Below, piece after piece: positions 1 through 6,034 of a stretch of DNA of 10,309 bases. Position numbers and translations under genes: made by a program. This stretch comes from JANRKH01 sp033761815 (GTDB taxonomy: Bacteria; Pseudomonadota; Alphaproteobacteria; Rickettsiales; Rickettsiaceae). The DNA lies in the NCBI GenBank assembly GCA_033761815.1, contig JANRMF010000112.1:1-10309 (forward strand), written 5' to 3'. How positions within the stretch are numbered: position 1 is the stretch's first letter; the number at the start of each line of letters is the position of its first letter. Below the pieces are notes generated by a model. It had not been told where the DNA came from and made no database searches. It saw nothing but the letters and a program-made list of their open reading frames with translations.

Positions 1-625
1 AGACACAGAAAACCCGCAAATGCATTCGCAAATCTTATAGCAGGCCTCATCGCTTATTGCTTCCGCCCAAGGAAGCCATCGATTAGAATTAGCAATAAAT
101 TACAGCAGGAATATATGGCTCTTACGTCAAACTGAGGTTAAAATGACACAGTTTGCTGAAGACTCCCCAATTATCTGATCACGAGTCCAGACGTGATTAT
201 TAAGAGCCGCAAGACATAAACCTTCTGTTGTTAGATCTATAGTAGGATGCATGAGGAAACCTTGTTTATTCTCTCTGCGCAAGGCCCAAGCCCTGCAACC
301 TTTGCATTTCTATGAGAGTAATTTACCTTGGTAGTACCTGAACGCAAAGAATAGTGTCATGAGCATGGATACGCTTCTGAGTATTTTGTTGATGGGGTCC
401 ATATATTTTTTCAGGTTTTACCTTTGGATTGCAGAAAAGTCTATAACAAGCTTTGGTTTCAGCCCAGCCTTGCATTGCGGAATTGATACTGTAATTGGGT
501 TTGTCCAGAAGCTTTTGAAATATAGATTTAGCCCTTTGATTTAAACGCTTATCTCCCAAGGAGATGTCTTCTACCTCATCATTAAGATCTGGAGCATTTT
601 CGTAGATGGTCATATCAATATACAC
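1..625 (-). pseudogene. IS4 family (Tn5/IS50-like) transposase, decayed, 5' part only
   Basis: The reading frame opens on the minus strand at GTG 623-625 (or ATG 611-613) and gives about 96 residues typical of the N-terminal DNA-binding domain of Tn5-type transposases: the LGDKR motif, then QGWAETKACYRLF. At about 336-337 one base is missing, exactly in the codon for the first catalytic Asp (expected QDTT, the Asp97 of Tn5 transposase), and the frame then runs into a stop. In the shifted frame the text resumes (TTKVNYSH), a second one-base loss near 282-285 follows, and the third frame continues with LRRENKQGF, MHPTIDL and TRDQIIGESSAN until a TGA at 127-129. Beyond that only scraps in changing frames remain (RWLPWAEAISDEAC, then FANAFAG). 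The 3' part lies outside the window. A functional transposase is excluded. The family call is by recognition of these motifs, not by a search. Confidence 0.85.
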
Positions 626-657
626 ATATATGAAATAAAAAATTTATTCTATATGTG
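623..657. promoter_or_regulatory. Hairpin over the transposase start codon
   Basis: The arm cACATATA (623-630), then gaa 632-634 and taaa 636-639, pairs with ttta 643-646, ttc 647-649 and TATATGTg 650-657. That gives 15 pairs with two single-base bulges and a 3-base AAA loop. The GTG start of the transposase (623-625, minus strand) lies at the foot of the stem. IS10 and IS50 are known to block translation of read-through transcripts by a structure that hides the transposase start, and this hairpin could have had that role. The pairing is seen directly; the role is inferred. Confidence 0.4.
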
Positions 658-680
658 GTAACACGATATCTATAAAAAAT

Positions 681-698
681 CTTGTGTTATTTTGTAGT
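681..698. repeat. Possible terminal inverted repeat of the decayed IS
   Basis: On the minus strand this stretch reads CTACAAAATAACACAAG, which resembles the 19-base Tn5/IS50 outside end (inner part TATACACAAG) with one gap and several mismatches. It sits about 75 to 85 bases upstream of the transposase start, roughly where an IS50-type end would be. The matching end lies beyond the window, so the element boundary cannot be confirmed. Confidence 0.22.
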
Positions 699-796
699 TA
701 TCGCGCTAATTTACTCGGAAAGATGTGGGTAAAGATATGATTATCTATAGGCTTACGCAGGCTCGCCTTTAAATTGCATTTGTTTAATTTAATTTA

Positions 797-1221
797 GGGC
801 CTGGTATTACACCTCCTCGTGGCCGCGGGAGTCTTATTGCAAGAGAAATTTCACTTGCGCAAGAATCTATCTATATGCGGCTTATTCTTTATCTCATTTT
901 GCAATCATTAATCAGCTCATAGATGCAAGTAAAAGAGGGATCAAAGAAAGAGTAATCTTAGATAGTAGCAATTTTTCCGAAGTCAGGAATGTTGTAGAAA
1001 GCTTTAGGGTCGCTGGCATTGAAGTAAAAAAAGAATCAATATCTGGAATTGAGCATAATAAAGTCATAATCATAGATAATCAGAAGGTCATTACTGGTAG
1101 TTTTAATTTCTCAGAAGCAGCAGACAAGCGCAACGCAGAAAATGCAGTTTTGATTAATTATGCGCAAGTCTCAAAGGAATTGATTGCAAACTGGATGAGT
1201 AGGTATGAAGCGAGTAAGTAA
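797..1221 (+). pseudogene. pld: Phospholipase D family (Nuc-like) protein, truncated and frameshifted
   Basis: Two reading frames together give a PLD-type protein like the Rickettsia pld product. Frame 2 from about 797 reads GPGITPPRGRGSLIAREISL and AQESIYM; an in-frame TAA at 785-787 precedes it and no start codon or signal peptide is present, so the N-terminus is lost. Near 878-880 one base is missing, and frame 1 then continues with AYSLSHFAIINQLIDASKRG to the TAA at 1219-1221. The single HKD motif of the family is intact: HNKVIIID at 1054-1077, followed by GSFNFSEAADKRNAEN. Family members of this size act as dimers with one HKD each. With the start and the frame lost, an active enzyme is unlikely unless slippage or internal initiation occurs. 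The gene may have been damaged by the neighbouring insertion sequence, but that is inference. Confidence 0.82.
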
Positions 1222-1284
1222 ATACATACATAGATGAAAGAGAGTCTTAATAAACGCATCCCCAAAGATTTGGTCAATATAATT

Positions 1285-1313
1285 TTGACAAGTAATTTTA
1301 TCGGTAATAATAT
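1285..1313 (+). promoter_or_regulatory. Near-consensus sigma-70 promoter for dnaQ
   Basis: TTGACA at 1285-1290 (perfect -35), a 17-base spacer, and TAATAT at 1308-1313 (5 of 6 at -10). Transcription would start near 1320, leaving a leader of only about 17 bases before the dnaQ ATG at 1337, with AAGAG at 1326-1330 as a weak ribosome site. It is the best promoter match in the window and implies that dnaQ is transcribed independently of the broken pld gene. Confidence 0.7.
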
Positions 1314-1336
1314 ACCGAAAAAAATAAGAGATTTTC

Positions 1337-1999
1337 ATGAGAGAGATAATATTAGATACTGAAACCACAGGGCTTGATCCAAAATCAGGTCATAGGATTA
1401 TAGAAATAGGCGCTCTTGAAATGCACAATAAAATCCTGACTGGCAATTACTTTCACCATTACATTAACCCCGAGAGAGATGTGCCTTTTGAAGCATTTCA
1501 AGTTCATGGAATCTCCAGTGAATATCTTGCGGATAAGCCAAAATTTTCCGAGATAGCTGATAGTTTTCTAGAATTTATCGAAAACTCTCCTCTTATTATT
1601 CATAATGCTAGCTTTGATATGAATTTCATAAATCATGAGTTAGAGCTTTTATCAAAACCAACGATAGATTATTCTTTTGCTATTGATACACTCGCTATGG
1701 CAAGGAAAATATTCCCAGGGCAGAGGAACAATTTAGATGCGCTTTGTAAAAGATATGGGATAGATATCTCCCACAGAAAGTATCACGGAGCATTAAAAGA
1801 TGCATCTTTACTTTCGGAAGTATACATAGAACTAACAGGGGGAAGGCAAACAAAATTTGCCCTGCAGGATAAAAAGATTGAAAAAGCTAGAGTAATTGAG
1901 GTGTCTTCTTCATATGAGGGAATGGATCTGAAGATTATTCACCCTACTCGTGATGAAATAGAAGCTAGAGAAGCGTTGCTTCGAGAGATTAAAAAATAG
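1337..1999 (+). CDS. dnaQ: DNA polymerase III subunit epsilon (3'-5' proofreading exonuclease)
   Basis: This is a 220-residue DEDDh exonuclease, the proofreading subunit that removes mispaired 3' ends for the replicative polymerase. All five active-site residues are visible: Asp7 and Glu9 in ExoI (LDTETTGLDP), Asp94 in ExoII (HNASFDMNF), and His150 and Asp155 in ExoIII (HGALKDA). The conserved RIIEIGA (residues 20-26) and VHGIS (56-60) segments are also present. The family domain spans about residues 2-170; the last 45 residues are the less conserved tail that in E. coli epsilon binds the polymerase alpha subunit. Length is normal for alphaproteobacterial DnaQ (E. coli has 243). The ATG at 1337 is the only sensible start, since the catalytic Asp follows six residues later. 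It has its own promoter at 1285-1313 and no operon partner. Confidence 0.95.
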   Translation: MREIILDTETTGLDPKSGHRIIEIGALEMHNKILTGNYFHHYINPERDVPFEAFQVHGISSEYLADKPKFSEIADSFLEFIENSPLIIHNASFDMNFINHELELLSKPTIDYSFAIDTLAMARKIFPGQRNNLDALCKRYGIDISHRKYHGALKDASLLSEVYIELTGGRQTKFALQDKKIEKARVIEVSSSYEGMDLKIIHPTRDEIEAREALLREIKK

Positions 2000-2222
2000 A
2001 TCGCTCATTAAAACCGAATAAATATGCAACTTAATTAAATTTAAATCCCCGTCATTTGCTTGCTTTTATTGAAATATATCAGGCTCTGATGTACCAATAT
2101 ATTATGTTCATTTTTTAGTAAGATTTTTCGTTTTTCGAAAAAATACTAGCGGATTATTAGGTTCTATATGAATCTCTGTGTATAAAGAAGCTATAAATTA
2201 TTAAATATGTTTTAGGAAAACT
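2000..2222. other. Spacer between dnaQ and nuoA, with weak nuo promoter candidates
   Basis: There is no gene here in either strand. The stretch is very AT-rich. TTTTTCG 2124-2130 and CGAAAAA 2136-2142 can form a 7-pair hairpin with a T5 loop but no T-run follows, so a dnaQ terminator is only possible. The nuo operon promoter should lie here. TATAAA at 2181-2186 or 2192-2197 could be a -10, but no good -35 sits at the right distance. AGGA at 2214-2217 is the nuoA ribosome site, 5 bases before the ATG. Confidence 0.4.
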
Positions 2223-2588
2223 ATGACTCAAATTGCTGCTGGATATTTACCGATATTTTTCTTCTTTATCATAAGCCTTGTGTTAGCCATGGCTATCATC
2301 ATAGTTCCACAATTTCTTGCCAAGAAAAAACCATCCAAAAGCAAATTATCTCCTTATGAGTGCGGTTTTGATCCATTTGGCGATGCAAGAAATCAATTTG
2401 ACATCAGATTTTATCTTGTGGCAATTTTATTCATTATTTTCGATCTTGAGATAATGTTTCTTATTCCATGGGCAATTTCGCTGCGGGGAATTGGTTTATT
2501 AGGTTTTTGGTCCATGATGTTTTTTCTTTTTGTTTTAACATTAGGACTTTGGTATGAATATAAAAAAGGAGCAGTAGAGTGGGAATAG
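2223..2588 (+). CDS. nuoA: NADH-quinone oxidoreductase subunit A (complex I)
   Basis: A 121-residue membrane subunit of proton-pumping complex I, the ND3 homologue, which sits at the junction of the membrane arm and the quinone-binding arm. Three membrane helices can be seen at about residues 8-30, 63-84 and 90-112. Between the first two is the conserved loop with SPYECGFDP (43-51), whose Cys47 matches the ND3 loop cysteine known to change exposure between the active and deactive states of mitochondrial complex I. FDLE (73-76) carries the conserved acidic residues inside helix 2. Length is typical. It is first in the operon nuoABCDE, has AGGA five bases before the ATG, and its last 10 bases overlap the nuoB start. 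Confidence 0.96.
   Translation: MTQIAAGYLPIFFFFIISLVLAMAIIIVPQFLAKKKPSKSKLSPYECGFDPFGDARNQFDIRFYLVAILFIIFDLEIMFLIPWAISLRGIGLLGFWSMMFFLFVLTLGLWYEYKKGAVEWE
2566..2571 (+). promoter_or_regulatory. Ribosome binding site that sets the GTG start of nuoB
   Basis: AAGGAG lies inside the end of nuoA, 7 bases before the GTG at 2579. This is the strongest Shine-Dalgarno match in the operon and supports GTG as the true start of nuoB, with a 10-base overlap between the two genes. Confidence 0.65.
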
Positions 2589-3094
2589 CAACTGATCATG
2601 TGCGAGAATATGATAAATTAATATTACCGGAAGATATAAATAATAGAGGTTTTCTCCTTGCGAAATTAGATGATGTAGTTGCGTGGGCAAGAACAGGATC
2701 AATGTGGCCTATGACTTTTGGACTTGCTTGTTGCGCAGTCGAGATGATGCAGGCCGCATCTTCAAGATATGATATGGATAGGTTTGGGATGCTTTTTAGA
2801 CCAAGTCCTAGACAATCTGATCTTATGATTGTAGCCGGGACTCTAACAAATAAGATGGCCCCAGCACTTCGCAGGGTTTATGATCAAATGCCATATCCAA
2901 AATGGGTAATTTCTATGGGAAGCTGCGCTAATGGAGGTGGTTATTACCATTTTTCATATTCTGTAGTAAGGGGCTGTGATCAGATTGTACCTGTCGATAT
3001 TTATGTACCGGGATGCCCTCCAACCGCAGAAGCTCTATTATATGGGGTGCTTCAGTTGCAAAAGAAAATTAAAAGGCAAAAGGCGGTAATATAA
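2579..3094 (+). CDS. nuoB: NADH-quinone oxidoreductase subunit B, N2 iron-sulfur subunit
   Basis: A 171-residue peripheral-arm subunit (PSST/NDUFS7 homologue) that holds the terminal [4Fe-4S] cluster N2, which passes electrons to quinone. The four ligands are all visible: the adjacent pair Cys51-Cys52 in FGLACCAVEMM, Cys116 in SMGSCANGGG and Cys146 in VPGCPPTAEAL. The RPSPRQSDLMIVAGT segment (74-88) is the usual conserved core. The start is GTG at 2579, supported by AAGGAG upstream; the next in-frame ATG (residue 42) would remove the conserved stretch before the cysteine pair. It overlaps nuoA by 10 bases and shares one base with nuoC (TAATG at 3092-3096), so translation of the two is probably coupled. 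NuoB works directly with NuoD, with which it forms the quinone pocket. Confidence 0.97.
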   Translation: MGIATDHVREYDKLILPEDINNRGFLLAKLDDVVAWARTGSMWPMTFGLACCAVEMMQAASSRYDMDRFGMLFRPSPRQSDLMIVAGTLTNKMAPALRRVYDQMPYPKWVISMGSCANGGGYYHFSYSVVRGCDQIVPVDIYVPGCPPTAEALLYGVLQLQKKIKRQKAVI

Positions 3095-3693
3095 TGGATG
3101 AAATTTTGAATTCAAACCCGTTTGGCGTAAAAGTAATCAAAAATTTTGACTATACTCATTTAGAAACTAATCCTGAAAATATCATCAAACTTCTTAAGAG
3201 TCTAAAAGAGACAAAAGGCTTAAGATTTACAATATTAACCGATTTATTTGCTGTTGATTTCCTGGAGAGGGATAAGAGATTTGAGATTGTTTACAATCTA
3301 CTTAGTCTTGAGCATAATAATAGAATTATAGTAAAAACAAGTGTATGCGAAAAGGAGATGATGCCTTCTGCTTCTAAAATTTTTTCCTCCAGCATTTGGT
3401 ATGAGAGAGAAATTTTTGATATGTTTGGAGTGAAATTTTCTGGCAACCCTGACCTTAGAAGAATCCTTACTGATTATGGATTTAGTGGTCACCCACTTAG
3501 AAAAGATTTTCCTGTTTCGGGTTATGTTCAGGTAAGATACGACCCTAATGCTGAGAGAGTAGTAAATGAGCCGGTTAAATTGCAGCAAGCCTTCAGGGAT
3601 TTTGAATTTACAACCCCCTGGCAGGGCCCTTCTTACAATATGCCTGTAAATGATGGCGCGCCTCAAACTCCAGCGCTAAAAACAAAAAATTAA
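3094..3693 (+). CDS. nuoC: NADH-quinone oxidoreductase subunit C (30 kDa type)
   Basis: A 199-residue peripheral-arm subunit (NDUFS3 homologue) with no cofactor of its own; it packs against NuoB and NuoD and stabilises the quinone module. The family signature is clear at about residues 102-140: WYEREIFDMFG, then LRRILTDYGF and GHPLRKDFP. The first 100 residues form the variable alpha/beta part, and the C-terminal tail has the usual FEFTTPW segment. It is a stand-alone NuoC, as in alphaproteobacteria and mitochondria, not the NuoCD fusion found in E. coli. Start ATG 3094 overlaps the nuoB stop by one base; AGGCGG at 3081-3086 is a likely ribosome site. Confidence 0.96.
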   Translation: MDEILNSNPFGVKVIKNFDYTHLETNPENIIKLLKSLKETKGLRFTILTDLFAVDFLERDKRFEIVYNLLSLEHNNRIIVKTSVCEKEMMPSASKIFSSSIWYEREIFDMFGVKFSGNPDLRRILTDYGFSGHPLRKDFPVSGYVQVRYDPNAERVVNEPVKLQQAFRDFEFTTPWQGPSYNMPVNDGAPQTPALKTKN

Positions 3694-3701
3694 AGGACTT
3701 T

Positions 3702-4892
3702 ATGAAAGAAGAAGATAAGGAAGTGAGTCTGAAAAATATGACACTAAATTTTGGCCCGCAGCACCCCGCAGCTCATGGTGTTTTGAGGTTAATTTTAGAA
3801 CTAGACGGGGAGGTTGTTACTAAAGCTGATCCGCATATAGGGCTTCTTCACAGAGGAACGGAAAAGCTAATTGAACATAAAACTTATCTTCAAGCAGTGC
3901 CTTATTTTGACAGGCTTGATTATGTTTCTCCTATGTGCCAAGAGCACGCCTTCGCCCTTACTGTCGAAAAGCTACTAAATTGCAGCGTACCAAAAAGAGC
4001 TCAGTATATCAGGGTTTTATTCTCGGAAATTACACGTATTTTAAATCACATAATGAATATCACAACTCAGGCTCTTGATGTTGGTGCAACAACGCCATTA
4101 CTCTGGCTTTTTGAAGAAAGGGAGAGATTGATGGAGTTTTATGAAAGAGTATCTGGGTCTAGAATGCATTCTAATTATTTCAGACCTGGCGGGGTTGCTC
4201 AAGATCTTCCAGAAGGCTTAAGCGATGATATCCTGATTTTCTGCGATGATTTTGAGAAAATTCTAAGTGATACAGAAGATTTGCTAACAGAAAACAGGAT
4301 ATGGAAACAAAGAACAGTTGATATTGGCATAGTAAGCCAAAAAGAAGCTATGGATTGGGGATTTTCAGGGCCAATGTTACGCGGTTCAGGGATTGCATGG
4401 GACTTAAGAAAATCAAACCCTTATGATGCTTATGAAGATTTTAATTTCGATATACCAGTTGGCTCGAAAGGTGATTGCTATGATAGATATCTAGTGAGAA
4501 TCGCAGAAATGTATCAATCTCTTTCAATTATTAAGCAAGCTATCAAAAAAATGCCGGAGGGACCTATTAAAACTTTGGATAAAAAGATATCCCCTCCGTC
4601 ACGCGCTCAGATGAAGGAGTCTATGGAGGCTATGATTCATCATTTCAAATTATACACAGAAGGATATCATGTTCCTGCTGGCGAATATTACGGGGCAGTA
4701 GAGGCGCCTAAGGGTGAATTTGGGGTTTATCTTTACTCAGACGGTTCAAATAAACCTTATAGATGCAGGATAAAAGCACCAGGCTTTGCCCATTTGCAAG
4801 GTTTAGATTTTATGGCACGCGGGCACATGATAGCAGATATCGTGACTTTAATTTCCAGTCTAGATATAGTCTTTGGGGAGGTAGATAGATAG
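3702..4892 (+). CDS. nuoD: NADH-quinone oxidoreductase subunit D (49 kDa type)
   Basis: A 396-residue subunit (NDUFS2 homologue, related to the large subunit of [NiFe] hydrogenases) that forms most of the quinone-binding cavity with NuoB. Key residues are visible: His25 in NFGPQHPAAHG and Tyr74 in RLDYVSP. Their 49-residue spacing is the same as that of the quinone-contacting His38 and Tyr87 of Thermus Nqo4. Other conserved blocks are GLLHRGTEKLIEH (47-59), the FRPGGVAQDLP loop, and the C-terminal FGEVDR end that is almost invariant. Length is normal for alphaproteobacteria. AAAGGA at 3692-3697, overlapping the nuoC stop, lies 4 bases before the ATG. The last base of its TAG stop is the first base of the nuoE GTG. 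Confidence 0.97.
   Translation: MKEEDKEVSLKNMTLNFGPQHPAAHGVLRLILELDGEVVTKADPHIGLLHRGTEKLIEHKTYLQAVPYFDRLDYVSPMCQEHAFALTVEKLLNCSVPKRAQYIRVLFSEITRILNHIMNITTQALDVGATTPLLWLFEERERLMEFYERVSGSRMHSNYFRPGGVAQDLPEGLSDDILIFCDDFEKILSDTEDLLTENRIWKQRTVDIGIVSQKEAMDWGFSGPMLRGSGIAWDLRKSNPYDAYEDFNFDIPVGSKGDCYDRYLVRIAEMYQSLSIIKQAIKKMPEGPIKTLDKKISPPSRAQMKESMEAMIHHFKLYTEGYHVPAGEYYGAVEAPKGEFGVYLYSDGSNKPYRCRIKAPGFAHLQGLDFMARGHMIADIVTLISSLDIVFGEVDR
4875..4881 (+). promoter_or_regulatory. Ribosome binding site for the GTG start of nuoE
   Basis: GGGGAGG lies inside the end of nuoD, 10 bases before the GTG at 4892. It overlaps the codons of the invariant FGEVDR tail. Together with the TAGTG stop/start overlap it suggests that nuoE translation is coupled to nuoD. 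Confidence 0.5.
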
Positions 4893-5458
4893 TGAAGAAA
4901 ATAGAAAATAAAGATAAGAATTTTGTTTTTAACTCAGTAAATCTCAAGAAATCTAAGGAGATTATAAATAGATATCCCGCTACCAGGCAAAAGAGCGCCA
5001 TTTTACCCCTCCTTGATCTAGCTCAGAGACAAAATGGTGGATGGCTCTCTGTTGATGCTATAGAATATGTAGCAAATATGATCAACCTCCCTCATATCAA
5101 AGCCCTAGAAGTAGCATCTTTTTACACTATGTTTAACCTAAAGCCTGTTGGGAAATTTCATATACAAGTTTGCGGCACAACGCCATGCTGGCTCAGGGGG
5201 GCGGGGGATATAATAAGTAAATGTTCATCAAAACTTGGTATATCTGATAAAGAAACGACACAAGATGGTATGTTTACACTTACAGAAGTGGAATGTTTGG
5301 GCGCTTGCGTAAATGCTCCTCTAGTGCAAATAAATGATGATTATTACGAAGATTTGACGCCAGAGATTATGGAGGAAATTATAGATCAGATAATTGCTGG
5401 CAAAAAAATTAAAACTGGCTCTCAAATTGGTCGCAAAGGAAGTAAGGCTCTCAAATAA
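4892..5458 (+). CDS. nuoE: NADH-quinone oxidoreductase subunit E (24 kDa, [2Fe-2S] N1a)
   Basis: A 188-residue thioredoxin-like ferredoxin subunit (NDUFV2 homologue) of the NADH-oxidising module, where it carries cluster N1a beside the FMN of NuoF. The four cluster ligands are visible as Cys94 and Cys99 (VCGTTPCWLRG) and Cys135 and Cys139 (VECLGACVNAP). The N-terminal helical domain shows ILPLLDLAQRQNGGWLS (37-53) and ALEVASFYTMF (71-81), both typical. The start is GTG at 4892, sharing one base with the nuoD stop. It is the last gene of the cluster: its normal partner nuoF does not follow, so NuoF and NuoG must be encoded elsewhere if the complex is complete. Confidence 0.96.
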   Translation: MKKIENKDKNFVFNSVNLKKSKEIINRYPATRQKSAILPLLDLAQRQNGGWLSVDAIEYVANMINLPHIKALEVASFYTMFNLKPVGKFHIQVCGTTPCWLRGAGDIISKCSSKLGISDKETTQDGMFTLTEVECLGACVNAPLVQINDDYYEDLTPEIMEEIIDQIIAGKKIKTGSQIGRKGSKALK

Positions 5459-5484
5459 CAACTCCTGATTAAAAGAAGTTATTT
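5453..5484 (+). terminator. Weak hairpin at the end of the nuo operon
   Basis: AAATAAC (5453-5459) can pair with GTTATTT (5478-5484) across an 18-base loop. The left arm overlaps the nuoE stop. The stem is AT-rich and only a short mixed A/T stretch follows, so termination here is uncertain and the next gene could be read from the nuo transcript. Confidence 0.25.
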
Positions 5485-5529
5485 ATTTACCCACCAGAAG
5501 ATAAAAAATTCTTGAAAATGCCCTATTAT

Positions 5530-5552
5530 CTTGTCTAATTCTAATAGACAGG
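5530..5552. other. Compact hairpin in the nuoE / DUF1640 spacer
   Basis: CTTGTCTA (5530-5537) pairs with TAGACAGG (5545-5552): six Watson-Crick pairs, one T-G and one C-G, around a 7-base loop. No T-run follows, so it is not a standard terminator. The remaining spacer (5485-5604) holds TTGAAA at 5512-5517 without a convincing -10, and no gene. It might be a transcript-stability element or an operator; the function is unknown. Confidence 0.3.
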
Positions 5553-5604
5553 AGCTGTATTTAAAATCAGGGGCAGGCATATTAAACAATCTAAGAGTAG
5601 GTAA

Positions 5605-5979
5605 ATGCATATATCTCAAAACTTTGATACACATAAATTTGTGAAGTCCTTTGTTGTTGCTGGAATGAGCGAGGACCAGGCAGAAGCTATTGTTACTGCT
5701 ATTGTTCAAAGTAGAGATGCTGACCTTTCAAGACTTGCAACTAAAGAGCAAATAGAGTTGCTCCGCTTGCAAATAGAGAGCGTGAAGTTGGAACTTGAGG
5801 GAAAAATAGACAGTTTCAAATCAGAACTTGACGGAAAAATAGACAGTCTCAAAACTGAGTTTGAAACAAAGCTTGATAGTAGAATTTCTAAACAAGAAGC
5901 AAGCTTACTAAAATGGTTTATTACAACTTCTGTCGCAATGACAGGGATCATTATTGCTGCAATTAAATTCACACATTAG
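5605..5979 (+). CDS. DUF1640 family coiled-coil protein with C-terminal membrane anchor
   Basis: A 124-residue protein with the DUF1640 layout. An N-terminal FDTHKFVKSF segment (7-16) and GMSEDQAEAIVTAI (20-33) form the family's conserved helical part. A charged coiled coil of about residues 40-100 follows, and then a single membrane helix at about 104-120 and a short tail. Inside the coil are three 11-residue units, GKIDSFKSELD, GKIDSLKTEFE and TKLDSRISKQE (66-98), the first two nearly identical. The family includes the mitochondrial inner-membrane proteins MCUR1/CCDC90 and yeast Fmp32, linked to the calcium uniporter and to cytochrome oxidase assembly; the bacterial role is unknown. A tail-anchored protein with its coil in the cytoplasm is inferred. 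It follows nuoE by 146 bases on the same strand. AGTAGG at 5596-5601 is a modest ribosome site. Confidence 0.85.
   Translation: MHISQNFDTHKFVKSFVVAGMSEDQAEAIVTAIVQSRDADLSRLATKEQIELLRLQIESVKLELEGKIDSFKSELDGKIDSLKTEFETKLDSRISKQEASLLKWFITTSVAMTGIIIAAIKFTH
5800..5898 (+). repeat. Three 33-base in-frame tandem units in the DUF1640 gene
   Basis: Units are 5800-5832, 5833-5865 and 5866-5898. The first two both begin GGAAAAATAGACAGT and encode GKIDS[FL]K[ST]E[LF][DE]; the third is more diverged (TKLDS). An 11-residue period fits a hendecad coiled coil, so unit gain or loss would keep both the frame and the helix register. Confidence 0.7.
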
Positions 5980-5981
5980 AC

Positions 5982-6034
5982 CTTTTTCCAAAAAAAGCTT
6001 CGGGACTAAATACTAAAATTTTTTTCCGAAAAAG
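5982..6034. terminator. Shared bidirectional terminator hairpin between convergent genes
   Basis: CTTTTTC (5982-5988) pairs with GAAAAAG (6028-6034), and after a small C/CC internal loop A7 (5990-5996) pairs with T7 (6019-6025), leaving a 22-base loop. The structure starts just after the DUF1640 stop and runs over the last codons of the lptE-like gene, so it could end transcripts from both sides. It is almost all A-T pairs, unlike a classic GC-rich terminator, but this suits an AT-rich genome. Confidence 0.45.

Noticed and set aside
359..544. 61-residue plus-strand open frame
   Set aside because: It lies antisense to the transposase remnant, whose minus-strand text is clearly protein-like; this one has no recognisable features.
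700..800. Possible tRNA or small RNA in the GC-richer patch before pld
   Set aside because: AGGCTTACGCAGGCTCGCCT allows only a 4-base stem and no cloverleaf can be drawn.
1171..1368. 65-residue minus-strand open frame over the dnaQ promoter
   Set aside because: It overlaps the end of the pld remnant, the promoter and the dnaQ start, and has no ribosome site or family signature.
2124..2143. Rho-independent terminator for dnaQ
   Set aside because: The stem is short and entirely AT-rich apart from one CG step, and no T-run follows it.
3298..3666. 122-residue minus-strand open frame inside nuoC
   Set aside because: It is antisense to a well supported nuoC with conserved motifs in the same interval.
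5479..5709. 76-residue minus-strand open frame after nuoE
   Set aside because: Half of it is antisense to the DUF1640 N-terminus. The other half covers the spacer; I considered a palindromic element or gene remnant but saw no supporting pattern.
5706..5972. 88-residue minus-strand frame with Ser-rich repeats
   Set aside because: Its repeats are the mirror of the DUF1640 coiled-coil units on the other strand.
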